DNA from: Adiantum capillus-veneris
Lineage: Eukaryota; Streptophyta; Polypodiopsida; Polypodiales; Pteridaceae
Assembly (NCBI GenBank): GCA_014529385.2
Contig: CM043956.1
Coordinates: 61,452,120-61,514,119 of the forward strand
Direction: 5' to 3'
DNA: 62,000 nt
The notes under the pieces are model-generated. The model was given only the letters and a program-made list of their open reading frames with translations. It did not search any database and was not told where the DNA came from. Every line of letters begins with the position of its first letter. Position 1 is the stretch's first letter. Positions 32,316 to 49,687 of the stretch are shown here, piece after piece. The position numbers and the translations under genes are program-made.

Positions 32316-34171
32316 GGGCACCATGGTTTGATCGCATGGCTGCCAACATGAAGTTCCCTGAAAGGAGAATTTACTTCACCTACAGGGGAAAGAATATGTA
32401 TATAGATGCTAGTGAGCGTGGTCGCACTTTTCCACTTGTAAATCCTCTTTCTTTTGATAAATCAATGAAGAGCTCAGTTTCTGCGTACATGATTTATGTC
32501 AAAGAGTCTCTAAAAGCTAATAATGTTTCATCAAATGAAAATAATAGGAATCAAGAAGAGTTAGACTTGTCTACTTTTCTAAAAGGATTCCAAGATGTGT
32601 TCATCGATGATATCCCTATGGACCTACCTCCAAAACGAGGGGATGATGACCATCGTATTGAGCTCCTTCCAGGAAGCTCACCACCTAACAAACCTCCTTA
32701 TTGAGTCTCACAAGCTCAACAAGAGGAGATTATGAGGCAAGTACAGGAATTGATAGACAAAGGGATGGTGAGGCCTAGTTCCTCTCCCTTTTGTTCTCCA
32801 GTCCTTTTAGTGCAAAAGAAAGATCGTACATACCGTATGTGTGTGGACTATCGAGCACTAAACCATATCACTATCAAAAACAGATTTCCCGTGCCTCGGG
32901 TAGAAGATCTGTTTGATAAGCTACAAGGCTCTACCTACTTCAGTAGGATTGACCTTAAGAGTGGCTATCATCAAATAAGGATAGTGGATGAAGATATCCT
33001 AAAGACCGCGTTTCGCACAACATTTGGTCTTTATGAATATCTAGTCATACCTTTTGGCTTGACTAATGCACCAGCTACTTTCAATCGTCTCATGGAGAAA
33101 ATTTTTAGACCATATCGTAAATTCACTGGAGTGTTCTTTGATGATATCATCATCTACTCCAAATCTTTGGAGGAACATAAGCAACATCTCCAAGTGATTT
33201 TTCAAGCCTTGAGGGAAAACAAACTTTTTCTCAACCAAAAGAAAAGTGAATTCTTCCTTCAAGAGATTCAATATCTAGGTCATATTATCTCTCACGATGG
33301 TATTCTTATGGATCCATCAAAGTTAGAGGTAATAAAATCATGGCCTAACCCAAGGAATCTACATGAGCTAAGAAGCTTTATTGGTATGTGTGCATACTAT
33401 AGACGCTTCATAGGAAAATTCTCTCAAGTAGTAGGACCACTACACGACTTAACAAAGAAGAACGTTAAGTTTGTATGGACTGCTAAGGAGCAAAATGCTT
33501 TTGAAAAACTCAAAGAGAAGCTTACTTCCCAACCAGTCCTCGTGCTTCCGGATCTCTCAAAACCATTTGAGGTCCAATGTGATGCTTGTGGGGATTGCCT
33601 TGGAGCGGTTTTGCTTCAAGAAGGGCATGCCATAGCATATGAGAGCCGAAGGCTCAATAGTGATGAACGAGTCTTTGGCATTTATGAGAAAGAGCTTTTA
33701 GCTGTTCTACATGCCCTAGATACATGGAAGCACTACCTATTGGGGACTCCATTTATCCTACGAACCGACCACCAAAGTCTCAAGTATTTCATGACGCAAA
33801 CCAAACTTTCCGACAAACAAATGAGGTGGGCAAATTTTCTTTCGCAATTTAATTTCCATATTGCTCACATAGCTGGTAAGCACAATCAAGTTGCCGATGC
33901 ACTTTCACGACGACCAAAAGTTAATGCGGTGTCTATAGCTACTCACAATGATCTATCCTCTATGATAGATGAGTATGCTACTGACCCTGACTTTAGAGAC
34001 ATAATGTCAGCCCTTGCTTTGGGGAAGAAAGAGGAACCATTCACCTTGCAGGATGGTTATCTTCTCCACGGCAATAGGCTATGTGTTACCCATTCCCTTC
34101 GTGAGAAGGTTATGTATGAATCCCATGCTCCTCCATATGCAGGGCATAGAGGTATTCAACCTACTCTCTGA
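32316..34171 (+). pseudogene. Gy-D reverse transcriptase and RNase H
   Basis: One register (32336-32704 and 32732-34171) with a TGA at 32702-32704 where CGA is inferred. Reverse transcriptase shows the FSRIDLKSGYHQI segment, FGLTNAPATF and FFDDIIIYS with the Asp pair. RNase H shows CDACGDCLGAVL, TDHQSLKYF and NQVADALSRR. It ends at a second TGA (34169-34171), again best explained as CGA to TGA. Both nonsense changes are C-to-T at CpG, as expected from deamination of methylated DNA. Confidence 0.85.
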
Positions 34172-35412
34172 GGAGTAGAGACGTATTACTATTGGCCTAC
34201 CATGAAAGTGGACATACAAGAGTATGTTTCAAAATGTGTAGTATGCCAAAAGACCAAGTATGATAGAGGGAAGCAACCTGGATTACTCCAGCCATTGCCT
34301 ATTCCAAATTCACCATGGGAGAGTATATCCATGGATTTCATCTTGGATTACCCAAGTCTATCCATGGGAATACAGGAATATGGACAATAGTCGACAGGTT
34401 TAGCAAGCAAGCACATTTTATTCCTGTCAAAAAGACTATTAAGGCACATCAAATGGAAACTCTCTTCATATCTCAGATTTTTAAGCACCATGGATTACCC
34501 ACATCCATCGTGTCAGATAGAGATCCTAGAATGACCAGTAATTTCTGGAAAGGTCTCTTTGAAAATCTAGGAACAAGATTGAATTTCTCTTCGGCCTATC
34601 ACCCACAAACGGATGGCCAAAGTGAGATAGCCAATCTTACGATACTCGATCTACTCAAGACTTATGTTACCGAAGTAGATCAACGCTCACAATGGGAAAA
34701 GTATTTACCTCTAGTAGAGTATGCCTACAATAATACTGTACATACTTCTACGGGGAAAGCACCTTTCGAGATCATAGAGGGAAGACCTAAAAGTCCCTTG
34801 CTACTCAAAGTACATGGGAAGATCTTCGCCGCCGATGAGTATAGCCGTGACCTACAAGAATCTTTTCAAAAGATTAGGGAGGCTATAGCCATCTCTCAAC
34901 AAAGGCAAAAAGCTGTTGCTGATAAGCACAGAAGAGCCTTAATGTTCAAAGAAAATGATTGGGTCTTACTCAAGTTTCCTAACGCTCGATTAAGGCAAAC
35001 GACGGGCAAAAATCCTACGGGCCATCAAAAGTATTATGCTAAACTAGCAAAAAGATACTATGGTCCTTTCCAAATCTTGAAGCCCATCAATGAGACGGCT
35101 TATCAACTCAGGTTGCCCAACCATTGGCTTATACACAATGCCTTTCATGTAAGCCTACTTAAGCCCTACAAAGGAGAGCCACCAACTGAACCAATTATTG
35201 AAGACCCTCCTGAAGTTGAAGACCAAGAAGAGGTGCTACAACCCGAAGCTGTCCTTCGGCATGAAGACAAGGTACTACGACATGGTAAGATAATCCGACG
35301 ATATCTTATTAAGTTCAAAAATTATCCTTTTGAAGATGCTAAATGGATGCAAGGAGTACAACTTAAGGATAGTATGAACCTTGTCAATGCTTACAGTACT
35401 ACATTAGAGTAA
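34172..35412 (+). pseudogene. Gy-D integrase with chromodomain
   Basis: The zinc-binding region (H...H before the TGA, then CVVCQKTK) lies in the register of the reverse transcriptase; the rest is shifted by a missing base around 34342-34346. Core acidic residues sit in SMDFI, IVSDRDPRM and the Q-T-D-G-Q-SE segment. The C-terminal half has the [14 protein letters not shown] segment, [17 protein letters not shown] and a chromodomain-like end (YLIKFKNYPFEDAKW). Chromodomain fusions direct integration in chromoviruses (family knowledge). Confidence 0.85.
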
Positions 35413-35759
35413 GCAAATGTACAACTCTCTTTTAAATGACTCATGTTTTTGTCTTATAAGACTAATCCTCTTTTTAATTGTGCACAAATTTAACTAGTAT
35501 GCATGCTTAGAATCATGTTTGTGATGACGACGTCTCTCAAACACCAAGTAGAATTTGTCACTCTACTTTGGGAGAATGAAATGGACTAAAGAGCAGACAT
35601 GCTTGCGGCAGCTATGTCTCCCAAGCACCAAATGGATTAGTCATCCATCTTGGAAAGATGTCGTAGGGTAAAAAAGGGATCCTCTACCCGCTAAGTACGA
35701 TTGACTAATGACTAAGGCTTTATCTCTTCTACCTCCGAGTCGAGGACGACTATGATTTC

Positions 35760-35772
35760 AAGAGAGAGGTAA
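35760..35772 (+). other. Gy-D polypurine tract
   Basis: AAGAGAGAGGTAA directly before the 3' LTR, the position of the plus-strand primer. Confidence 0.75.
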
Positions 35773-36350
35773 TGTCATAAAATCTAATATCTAACCAACC
35801 CAAATGATTTTCTCATATTAAATTGATCACTTAATGTGGGAGAATAAATGGGAACAAGTGTTAAGATATAGATATGTGCTTATAGATCTATCTCAACACG
35901 GGGCCAATAGTAAAGGGGCCCAAATGGGAGATGGTCTATCAAGAGCAAGGCTAACCAATGGAGCATAAGACCTTAGGGTTAGCTTCATTGAAGACCTCCA
36001 ATAATGTGTGTAAAAGTCCTTTGACCTTAGGTAAGCTAGGGCTGAGCTTGAGGTGGGAACCCGGCCCAAGCTCGAGGTGCTTGTTGTGCTTGAGGTGCTT
36101 GTCCTGCTTGAGGTGCTTGATTAAGATGCTTGAGGTGCTTGACTGGCTCCATGCTTGAGGTGCTTGATTTGGTGCATGATTAAGGTGCTTGAGGTGCCTT
36201 GAGAAGCTTGCCTGAGATGCTTGTGGGAACACCCCCTACTTCAAGTGCTTAGTCATGCTTGATGACTAAGGGGCTTGCTCATCCAAAGTCAAAAATATCC
36301 CTACAAGGAGGGGGGCGAGCCTACAAGGGGGGGGGGGGGGGATGAGAGAG

Positions 36351-36421
<71 letters not shown>

Positions 36422-37448
36422 GGGAAGCCCTAGCTTGAAGAGGCAGCAAGGACACTTGTCAAGTTCCTCCCCACGTTGCCCTCATGGTGTGCCTGAAGCC
36501 TATTGGTTGGCCACCCAAGGGGTCCAATGATAATTTAGGATATTTAATTAATTGACTTTGCATTTATCAAGTCCTCTCTCTCAAAGGGGAAAGGGGGACA
36601 CTTGTCCCAAGGCTACCCATGTTGCTTGTAATGGCTCCTGCTTGTGATTGGCTAGGCCTGGAGGGGTCCAATGAGCTTCAAGCATGAGCTACAAGGGGGG
36701 GTCGACCCAAGCAAGCTAGGGGGGTGCTTAGGGGGTATACTCACCCACACACACTCACAAACACTCTCATTGTGTACTATGCAAAGTGCAAGAGCTCCCT
36801 CTCCTTCTCCAAGAAAGTAGAGGTTGAGAGCCTACACCAACACTCTTGGCTATGGAGTGCAAATCCATCCAAGAGCCATGCTTCAATGATTGAGCTTGCC
36901 ATCTATTTCTTCTTCATTACTATGCTATTATGTATGCTAGCACAAGAGTTATGATAAGTGAGGAACTAGCTCTTTCTCGTATGAAATGTTTCTTCTTCCT
37001 CTTCCCTACCCTCATTCCCTACTAGCTCTCTCCACCTTCGAACGTAAACGTTTGAGGTCTTGGAACTGAGGCTTGGTATAGTTAAAGCTTTCTTCAAGTT
37101 TAGGTTATGCTATGATGGTGATGCATGAAGCTTTCCATCTTCATTGCTTCACCTAGGTCACAAGGAACACAAAGAATGTATTGTAACAAGTCTCTCTTTA
37201 TGGGAGAAATCATAATACAAATGCCTATTGGAGGGGGGACCGGCTCCACATAAAACCGGTCCTCAACTGTTGTCATGTTCTCTAAATTCTCTCTCTTGCA
37301 AAAGTATTGTCCATGCCAAGTTAACTGATTGCTATAATTATGTTGCTATCTTCAATTATGTCTACCCGCTATGCTCACAAAATCATTTCTTGAAAGTACT
37401 CTCATTAAATTCCGCTACTCTCAAATTGAATAGGCAAATTCCATTACA
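35773..37448 (+). repeat. Gy-D 3' LTR
   Basis: 1676 bp. Its (AC)n tract (about 36351-36420) is nearly twice as long as in the 5' LTR. It has a 17-bp deletion in the GCTTGAGGTGCTTGTC array and a small AACGTAAACGTTT change near 37040. Followed by TSD TCATT. Confidence 0.92.
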
Positions 37449-37453
37449 TCATT

Positions 37454-38046
37454 CAAAATAAATTTTTACATTTTCTTACTCTAATGTAGCATTGTAAGCA
37501 TTGACAAGGTTCATACTACCCTTAAGTTGTATTCCTTGTATCCATCTAGCATCTTCAAAAAGATAATTTTTGAACTTAATAAGATACCGTCGGATAATCT
37601 TACCATGTCGTAGTACTTTGTCTTCATGCCGAAGGATAGCTTCGGGTTGTAGCACTCTTCTTGGTCTTCAATTTCGGGAAGGTCTTTAATAATGGTTCAC
37701 TTGGTGGCTCTCCTTTGTAGGGCTTAAGTAGGCTCACATGAAAAGCATTGTGTATGAGCCAATGGTTGGGCAACTTGAGTTGATAAGCCATCTCATTGAT
37801 GGGCTTCAAGATTTGGAAAGGACCATAGTATCTTTTTGCTAGTTTAGCATAATAGTTTTGATGGCCCGTAGGATTTTTGCCCGTTGTTTGCCTCAATCGA
37901 GCCTTGGAAAACTTAAGTAAGACCCAATCATTTTCTTTGAAAGTTAAGGCCCTTCTGTGCTTGCCAGCAGTAGTTTTTTGCCTTTGGTGAGAAATGGATA
38001 TAGCCTCCTTAATCTTTTGGAAAGATTCTTGTAGGTCACAGCTACT
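37454..38046 (-). pseudogene. Gy-B integrase C-terminus, resumed after Gy-D
   Basis: The minus-strand frame 37896-37624 and its flanks match the Gy-D integrase tail ([38 protein letters not shown]). It stops abruptly at about 38046, where repeat R begins, so the rest of Gy-B is missing on this side. Its 5' LTR is at 4097-5046 on the other strand. Confidence 0.85.
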
Positions 38047-38315
38047 TGTCTTGAATCAACTCCTCATAGCTTTGCAACTTTGTTGCATCTTTGACGTTGT
38101 ATTTGTTGGCATTGCCCTTGATAGTAAGGGGAAGTATGCCGAGGAAATTCAGCCTTATTCAATGAAAAACCTTTGCTTTTGCTATTTTTAAATTGATGAA
38201 CTTTCCTACCTTTTTATTTCTTTTCCTCTCAAGTGTGCGTGTGTGTGAGTGTGTGTGTGTGCACGCGCACGCTCGTGTAGTGGAAGGCAATGCTTGCGTT
38301 TGGAGACATATGCGT
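38047..38315 (-). repeat. Repeat R, intact copy 2
   Basis: About 269 bp, inverse to the two parts at 5073-5254 and 21062-21150. It carries CTATCAAGGG only once, so it is the undisturbed version of the Mutator-like insertion site. It abuts truncated Gy-B on one side. The long GT/GC-rich run at about 38225-38275 corresponds to the CGCGCACACAC tract of copy 1. Confidence 0.75.
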
Positions 38316-38344
38316 TGTACGTCTAGGCATTGAGGGTCTTGCTA

Positions 38345-38470
38345 CTCACTATTTCAATCACTACCTTGTCATCCCCATGTGATTGTTTGCACTTGCCTTG
38401 TAGGAATCCTTGCCAATATATATTCGTGTCATCCCCTTGTGATTCTTGCCTTGTAGGAATCCCCCTTAGT
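38345..38470. repeat. Direct repeat upstream of ARD
   Basis: GTCATCCCC-TGTGATT followed by TTGCCTTGTAGGAATCC occurs twice about 70 bp apart. A TATATATT between them near 38416 is a weak TATA candidate about 250 bp from the start codon. Confidence 0.5.
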
Positions 38471-38572
38471 GGGAGGCTGCCTTATTTAACGCGCACACAC
38501 AAACACGCACAAAATCAGATTTTGCTGCTTGAAATAAATTGTAAAAATGGGTTTTTAATGGGTACGTCGCGG

Positions 38573-38578
38573 CACGTG
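38573..38578. promoter_or_regulatory. G-box upstream of ARD
   Basis: CACGTG (context GGCACGTGAT) 94 bp before the start codon. G-boxes bind plant bZIP and bHLH factors. One palindromic hexamer is weak evidence by itself; its position in the proximal promoter is the support. Confidence 0.35.
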
Positions 38579-38628
38579 ATTTTTTGAAAAATACACTCAC
38601 TTTCCTTATTTAGTCGGGTGCTGCACAG

Positions 38629-38652
38629 CTCTCTCTCTCTCTCTCTCTCTCT
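38629..38652 (+). promoter_or_regulatory. CT tract in ARD 5' region
   Basis: Twelve CT units, 19 bp before the ATG. Pyrimidine dinucleotide tracts near the start are common in plant 5' UTRs and can bind GAGA-type factors; the function here is inferred only. Confidence 0.4.
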
Positions 38653-38671
38653 GAGCTCGCAACTCGCAAGC

Positions 38672-44826
<6,155 letters not shown>

Positions 44827-45200
44827 GAGGAGTCACAGAAGTTTTGAGTTATACAATACGGACGCATTTTACATTTTTAACTTTTCTTGCTCATCCTTGA
44901 TCAGAGGCATATAATAGAGGATTTAGTGCTTTTTTATCCTTGTGAATTTGCAGAGTTACAACCGGTAAGAGTAAAGAGTGTGCGATTCTACTCGAAGGAG
45001 ATATAAACGAGAAATTTAGGACCTCCCTATAATATCTTATTGAGGAGCTTTCCATCCCATCCCTGTCTCAAATGCTAATTTTTTGTACTCACATGCCATT
45101 CTAGCTCTTTTGATTTGAACTTTGCAAATAGCTTTGGTCCTTGCTTAACCGTCACGGGCTGCAGATCTGCACCAGCCATTTAGTGTTCATTCCTCACCGT
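44827..45200 (+). other. ARD 3' region
   Basis: Probable 3' UTR in the first part. No canonical AATAAA was seen, so the transcript end is not placed. Confidence 0.4.
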
Positions 45201-45204
45201 AATA

Positions 45205-46126
45205 GTGGCCTGCAATTGTTGGATTCGTGCCAAGTCAGCAACCAGAATATTGATGAACACCTGCCAACAAATCCAAGTCAGCTGCCAGAATATTGACGAA
45301 CACCTGCCAATGAGATCATGCCAACTGAGCCTGCATCAGGAATTAGTACAGCACCCGATCTGCGCCAAGTCAGCAGGCGGGAATTTGAAGCTACCTGATT
45401 TGCACCGTGTCAGCAGATAGAATATTGTGCAATTTCTGCAATAACTGAGTGCCATCTGTCTCTTGTGCAGTCACCTGCATGCACAGTAACTTGCCTGCAT
45501 TTACAGTAACTGCGATTTACTGGCCCCCCTTACCCTGATTGTGACGGCCGAGAATGGTCCTTCAGGGATCATTTCCTCGTAATATGTGCTCCCACCATGG
45601 CTGCCGGCCTCCGACGGTTGCCATGTGGTCGCATGTATTACGGGAATGGTCCTTGAGGGAGCATCCACTACCCTGTCAAGGTCGGGGGTCGGAGGGTAGG
45701 AGATCTCCACCATCCAACCTGTTGGCATTCCCTCCGTCGGTCTGCATGTGGTCGCACATATTACGGGGAATGGACCATTCCCTACCTTGTCAAGGTCAGG
45801 GGGTAGGAGATCACGGCTGTCCAACCTGTTGGCATTCTTGAGCAAAATGTGGCATTGCAACAAGCTGATTTCCGGTACGTCAACAGCCAGAACGGACAGG
45901 TGCAACCTCCACTCAAAAGGATCAAGTCAGCTAAGGGAACCAGTTGACGTAATTTACAGACTATCCAGCAATCTGTGGTTGGCACGTCAACAAGCGGAAA
46001 ATGCATGTAGGTCCATAGGGGTATCGACTTGTGAGCAATTTGTCGCGACAGGCCCTTGCTTGCAACCCTTCTGTACAATTTATGCATGGTGATCGGCCCT
46101 CCCCCCAACTCTTGATGCTAGGGAAA
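45205..46126. repeat. Degenerate tandem repeats downstream of ARD
   Basis: Two imperfect ~123-bp units begin GTGGTCGCA at 45625 and 45748, sharing TGTCAAGGTC and CCAACCTGTTGGCATTC. Further left, CCAAGTCAGC followed by CAGAATATTGA-GAACACCTGCCAA recurs at a ~48-bp period (about 45230-45312). Open frames across it are short and repetitive; no gene is supported. Confidence 0.55.
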
Positions 46127-46131
46127 GGACG

Positions 46132-47612
46132 TGTAACATTTAATGGCCTAGTAACTTGTGTAGCGGAAAATTGCATAAATATAGTAAGCATTTCATTAGA
46201 ATAGATTCCTAATGAGCATAGCAAGAGTGCTTGGATGGAGAGAGCAACAAAAAGCATAACACCTAGTTAGATAGGCATGAACAATACTTCAAAAGAGAGA
46301 AATTAAGTTATTGACAATAGTTGAGGATTGGATTTACATGGAGCCGGTCCCCTCTCCAAAAAGCTTTGTATTATAGGTTTCCCCCCATCAAAAGAGACAT
46401 TTTACAATACGATACTTTGTGTTCCTTCAATAAGTTGGTGGTGCAATGAAGATAGAAGCTTCAAGCACCATGTACATCCTTAAAACACAACATCAATTCC
46501 CTCACGGTCTCAGACCCAAGACTTCACACACCTTCGAAGATGGTGAGAGCTAGTGGGGTATAAGAGTAGATTGAGAGGAAGGAGTATTCTTACGAGAAAG
46601 AAGTATATCTCTTAGCATAGCTTAGTAATTAGCATGGGAGAGGAGATGAGCATGCACTGGAGCTTGGCTCTTGGTTGTTGGATTTGCATTACAAAGCCAA
46701 GAGTTGTTGGTGTAGGCCTCTCTTCTCACATGCTTGGAGTAGATGATGAGCTTCCATTAAAGTTTGAGAAGGAGAGACAGAGTCTTCTTGCTTTACACAT
46801 GAGATTGTGTGATGTATGTGATGATGCTTTGCCAAAATCAGTCCCCTCGCTCTTGGTTGACCCCTCTTGGATTTTACTCATGCTAGCTCCTCATTGGACC
46901 TTGCAAAGCTTAGCCAATGATAATTGAGAAGCGTAAGTGATAGCCTTTTGACATATGTCCCTCTTTCCCCTTTTGTGAGAGCTTTTAGGTATTTAATTAA
47001 TGCAATTATTGGGTTGCTGAATGCTCATTGGACCCCTTGGGAAATTCTCCAATAGTATTTTAAAGAGCTTAATTTATATTGGTTCTTTTATCAAGTGTTT
47101 TAAAATGAATTAAACTAAATGTACTCTAGCTTAATTTTCATTGGTCCACTTCTATGGCCATCCAATAGGATTTGAGTGCACCTTGGGGGCAACTGGGCTA
47201 GTGAGCTGACATGTGTCTCTTATTCCCTTTGTGTAAAGGGAGCTTGTGAGTGTGTGTGTGTGTTTCTCTCTCGTCCCCTACTTACAGGGCTCGCCCCCTC
47301 CTCTTCAGGAGTCTTTGAAGACTTTTTGCACACTACAAAGCATCCAATGAAAAGCATCCAATTTTCATGAGGAATGACCATTCGAATTAACCTTTGAATT
47401 TTGGAAGTCTTAATGGATTGAACCTTAGGTCTTTGAAGCCCATTGCTTGCACATTGCTCTTTTGTAGATGGTCCCTCTTTGGATCCCTACTGTGACCAAT
47501 CTGCTAGCCTTAACCAATAATCTAGCTTTTTCTCTCTTTATACTTTCCCATTTTAAATATTCAGTTTAACATGAGAATCATTTAGGAGAATTAAATATTA
47601 GTTATTATGACA
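46132..47612 (-). mobile_element. Solo LTR of the Gy-A/B/D family
   Basis: 1481 bp. In plus coordinates it begins TGTAACATTTAATGG and ends TTATTATGACA, flanked by GGACG on both sides (46127-46131 and 47613-47617). It shares ordered blocks with the Gy LTRs (GAGGA-TGGATTTACATGGAGCCGGTCC type, then CCAAGAGTT...GTGTAGGC), but is much more diverged. No internal sequence, so it is a recombination product. Confidence 0.8.
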
Positions 47613-47617
47613 GGACG

Positions 47618-48110
47618 CTTATCCTTTCTCGAAATCAGTGCACTCTGTCTTTGTCAAACACCCTTATCATTGGGAAAGGATAGTAAGCGTATTGTCCTTT
47701 CCCTACACCATAAAACATGAAATACATCTCAGTATTGGTAAAAGTAAAGCTTGCCAAAAAAAGAGAGACTAAGATATCATTTAGGAGAGGTCAAAGGCAG
47801 CCAATTAAAAGTTTTGATTGCCATTGAGGTTGATGGTACATGTTTTGTTATGGTCGTACGCATGGGTGTCATTGAGTAGGACGCAGTGCATTGGAACAAT
47901 GGAGGTCTTCATGGGTGTTGTGCATCAAGTTGACGGTGACACTTGTTTGAAGTTTGTCGAGTTTGCAGTCTTACTTGGCAATGCAGATAAGAGTTTTGTT
48001 TTCAAGGCATGCAAATTTAGAGTGAATAATGGTTTAAGGGCGAGCAAGATAGCAATGTTGGTTCAAAGTACATTGGCTGGCTATATTTTAAGTAGCATGT
48101 AGTGTGTCTC
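47618..48110. other. Unassigned sequence
   Basis: No recognisable gene. The 94-codon frame at 47818-48102 has no recognised domain. Confidence 0.4.
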
Positions 48111-48111
48111 A

Positions 48112-49255
48112 TCGAAAAGGGGTAAATATTGGTCAATTCTAGCATGATAAAGGGGCATGGGTATGCTCTAGGCAACGTATATTCAAGGGAAGAAGTTTAG
48201 ACCATTAATTCTAGCATGATAAAGGGGTATGGTTATGCTCTAGGCAACATATATTCAAGGGAAGAAGTCCAGACCATCATATCCATGGAAAGGTTCAAAT
48301 GTTTCATGGACATACACTGTAGAAACTAAATTTTACAAAAACCAAATGTGAGCCAAATGTTGAATGGAGTGGTAGGAGAAATTTTACATACAATGTAGAA
48401 ACCAAATTTGACAAAAAATCAAGGGGTCTTTGCAATTCGGAAGTCCTCAATTGCTTGAAGCAATTTACTTTCAAAAATTGCTTCGAAAAAAGTTTTTTTT
48501 GGATAAAATCTTCCAAGGTTTAAGGGTTTGCCTCGAAATCAAAGTTGAAAGTTTAGGGAGTTGAAAACTCTATGATACCATAAATGCATATTGCCTACCC
48601 AATATGACTAAATTCCAATGAATTCTATGCTTCAAGATTTACTTCACTAGGAATGAGCTATGACAATATAGATTGGCAGATGCTTGTGATGTGGGAAACA
48701 TCTCTCTTGACAATGTCTATTATCTCCCCCGTTACACCCAAATGGTGCTAGTTTAATACAATTCAAAACGTCACAAGATGTGATACTTGCCAAGAATCAA
48801 GTATCACATCGAAAAGGGGTAAATATTGGTCAATTCTAGCATGATAAAGGGGCATGGGTATGCTCTAGGCAACGTATATTCAAGGGAACAAGTCTAGACC
48901 ATTAATTCTAGCATGATAAAGGGGCATGGTTATGCTCTAGGCAACATATATCCAAGGGAAGGAGTCCATACCATCATATCCATGGAAAGGTTCAAATGTT
49001 TCATGACATACACTATAGAAACTAAATTTTACAAAAACCAAATATGAGCCGAATGTTGAATGGAGTGGTAGGAGAAATTTTACATACAATGTAGAAAAAA
49101 AATCAAGGGGTCTTTGCAATTCGTAAGTCCTCAATTGCTTGAAGCAATTTACTTTCAAAAATTGCTTTGAAAAAAGTTTTTTTGGATAGAATCTTCCAAG
49201 GTTTAAGGGTTTGCCTTGAAAGTGAAGTTGAAAGTTTAGGGAGTTGAAAACTCTA
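48112..49255. repeat. Direct duplication of ~440 bp with internal 72-bp repeat
   Basis: 48112-48570 recurs as 48811-49255, both starting TCGAAAAGGGGTAAATATTG. Each copy begins with two 72-bp units (ATTCTAGCATGATAAAGGGG-type). The ~240 bp between copies includes a short frame resembling a copia pre-integrase stretch, too weak to call. Confidence 0.8.
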
Positions 49256-49687
49256 TGAATGATGGTGAAAGCTTTAAATCTACATGCTGTTTTATTGATT
49301 GTAAATGCTAAAGTGAAAAACATTTGGATTTTGTGTGGTTAAGTGATTCAATGAGAGTAGTTGTGTACAAGTGGTGTAAACCAAAGGGCAAACAAAAACC
49401 ATGAAATGATATGAAGCCTCCTCTATGAAAAGCACTAGCACAAATGTAGGCATGCACCTCCAATCAACGTAGAACCAATCCCCTCAACCCTTGTTTGAAT
49501 TATCCTGCGTACGTGAGGCCCTCATGTTTGATTATCGTTTGTTAGCCATGCCAACTCGGCTTGGTTTACAATTTGGGCCATGTTTACAAATCCATGGCTT
49601 AATCTCACTTACGGCCTAGATTTGCGTTGTGCTTCCTCGGTTCTCGACCGTGGATCCTTTCACTTTAGTTCTTTGATGATGTGTGTC
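49256..49687. other. Unassigned sequence
   Basis: No gene, repeat or element end recognised. Confidence 0.4.

Larger units (their letters stand above)
28556..37448 (+). mobile_element. Gy-D, full-length Ty3/gypsy chromovirus-type element
   Basis: 8893 bp with LTRs 28556-30212 and 35773-37448, TG...CA ends, TSD TCATT (28551-28555 and 37449-37453), tRNA-Met-type primer site, gag-pro-RT-RNaseH-integrase-chromodomain order and a polypurine tract. By eye the LTRs differ at roughly 15-20 positions plus indels, so it is the youngest of this family here. The coding region has two single-base frameshifts and two nonsense codons, so it is not autonomous as it stands. It is inserted into Gy-B in the opposite orientation. 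Confidence 0.92.

Noticed and set aside
47818-48102. 94-codon frame between the solo LTR and the duplication
   Set aside because: No domain and no neighbouring exon; not distinguishable from chance.
48600-48780. Copia pre-integrase-like stretch (GNISLDNVYYLPRYT)
   Set aside because: Too short, with stops on both sides and no other copia motif nearby.
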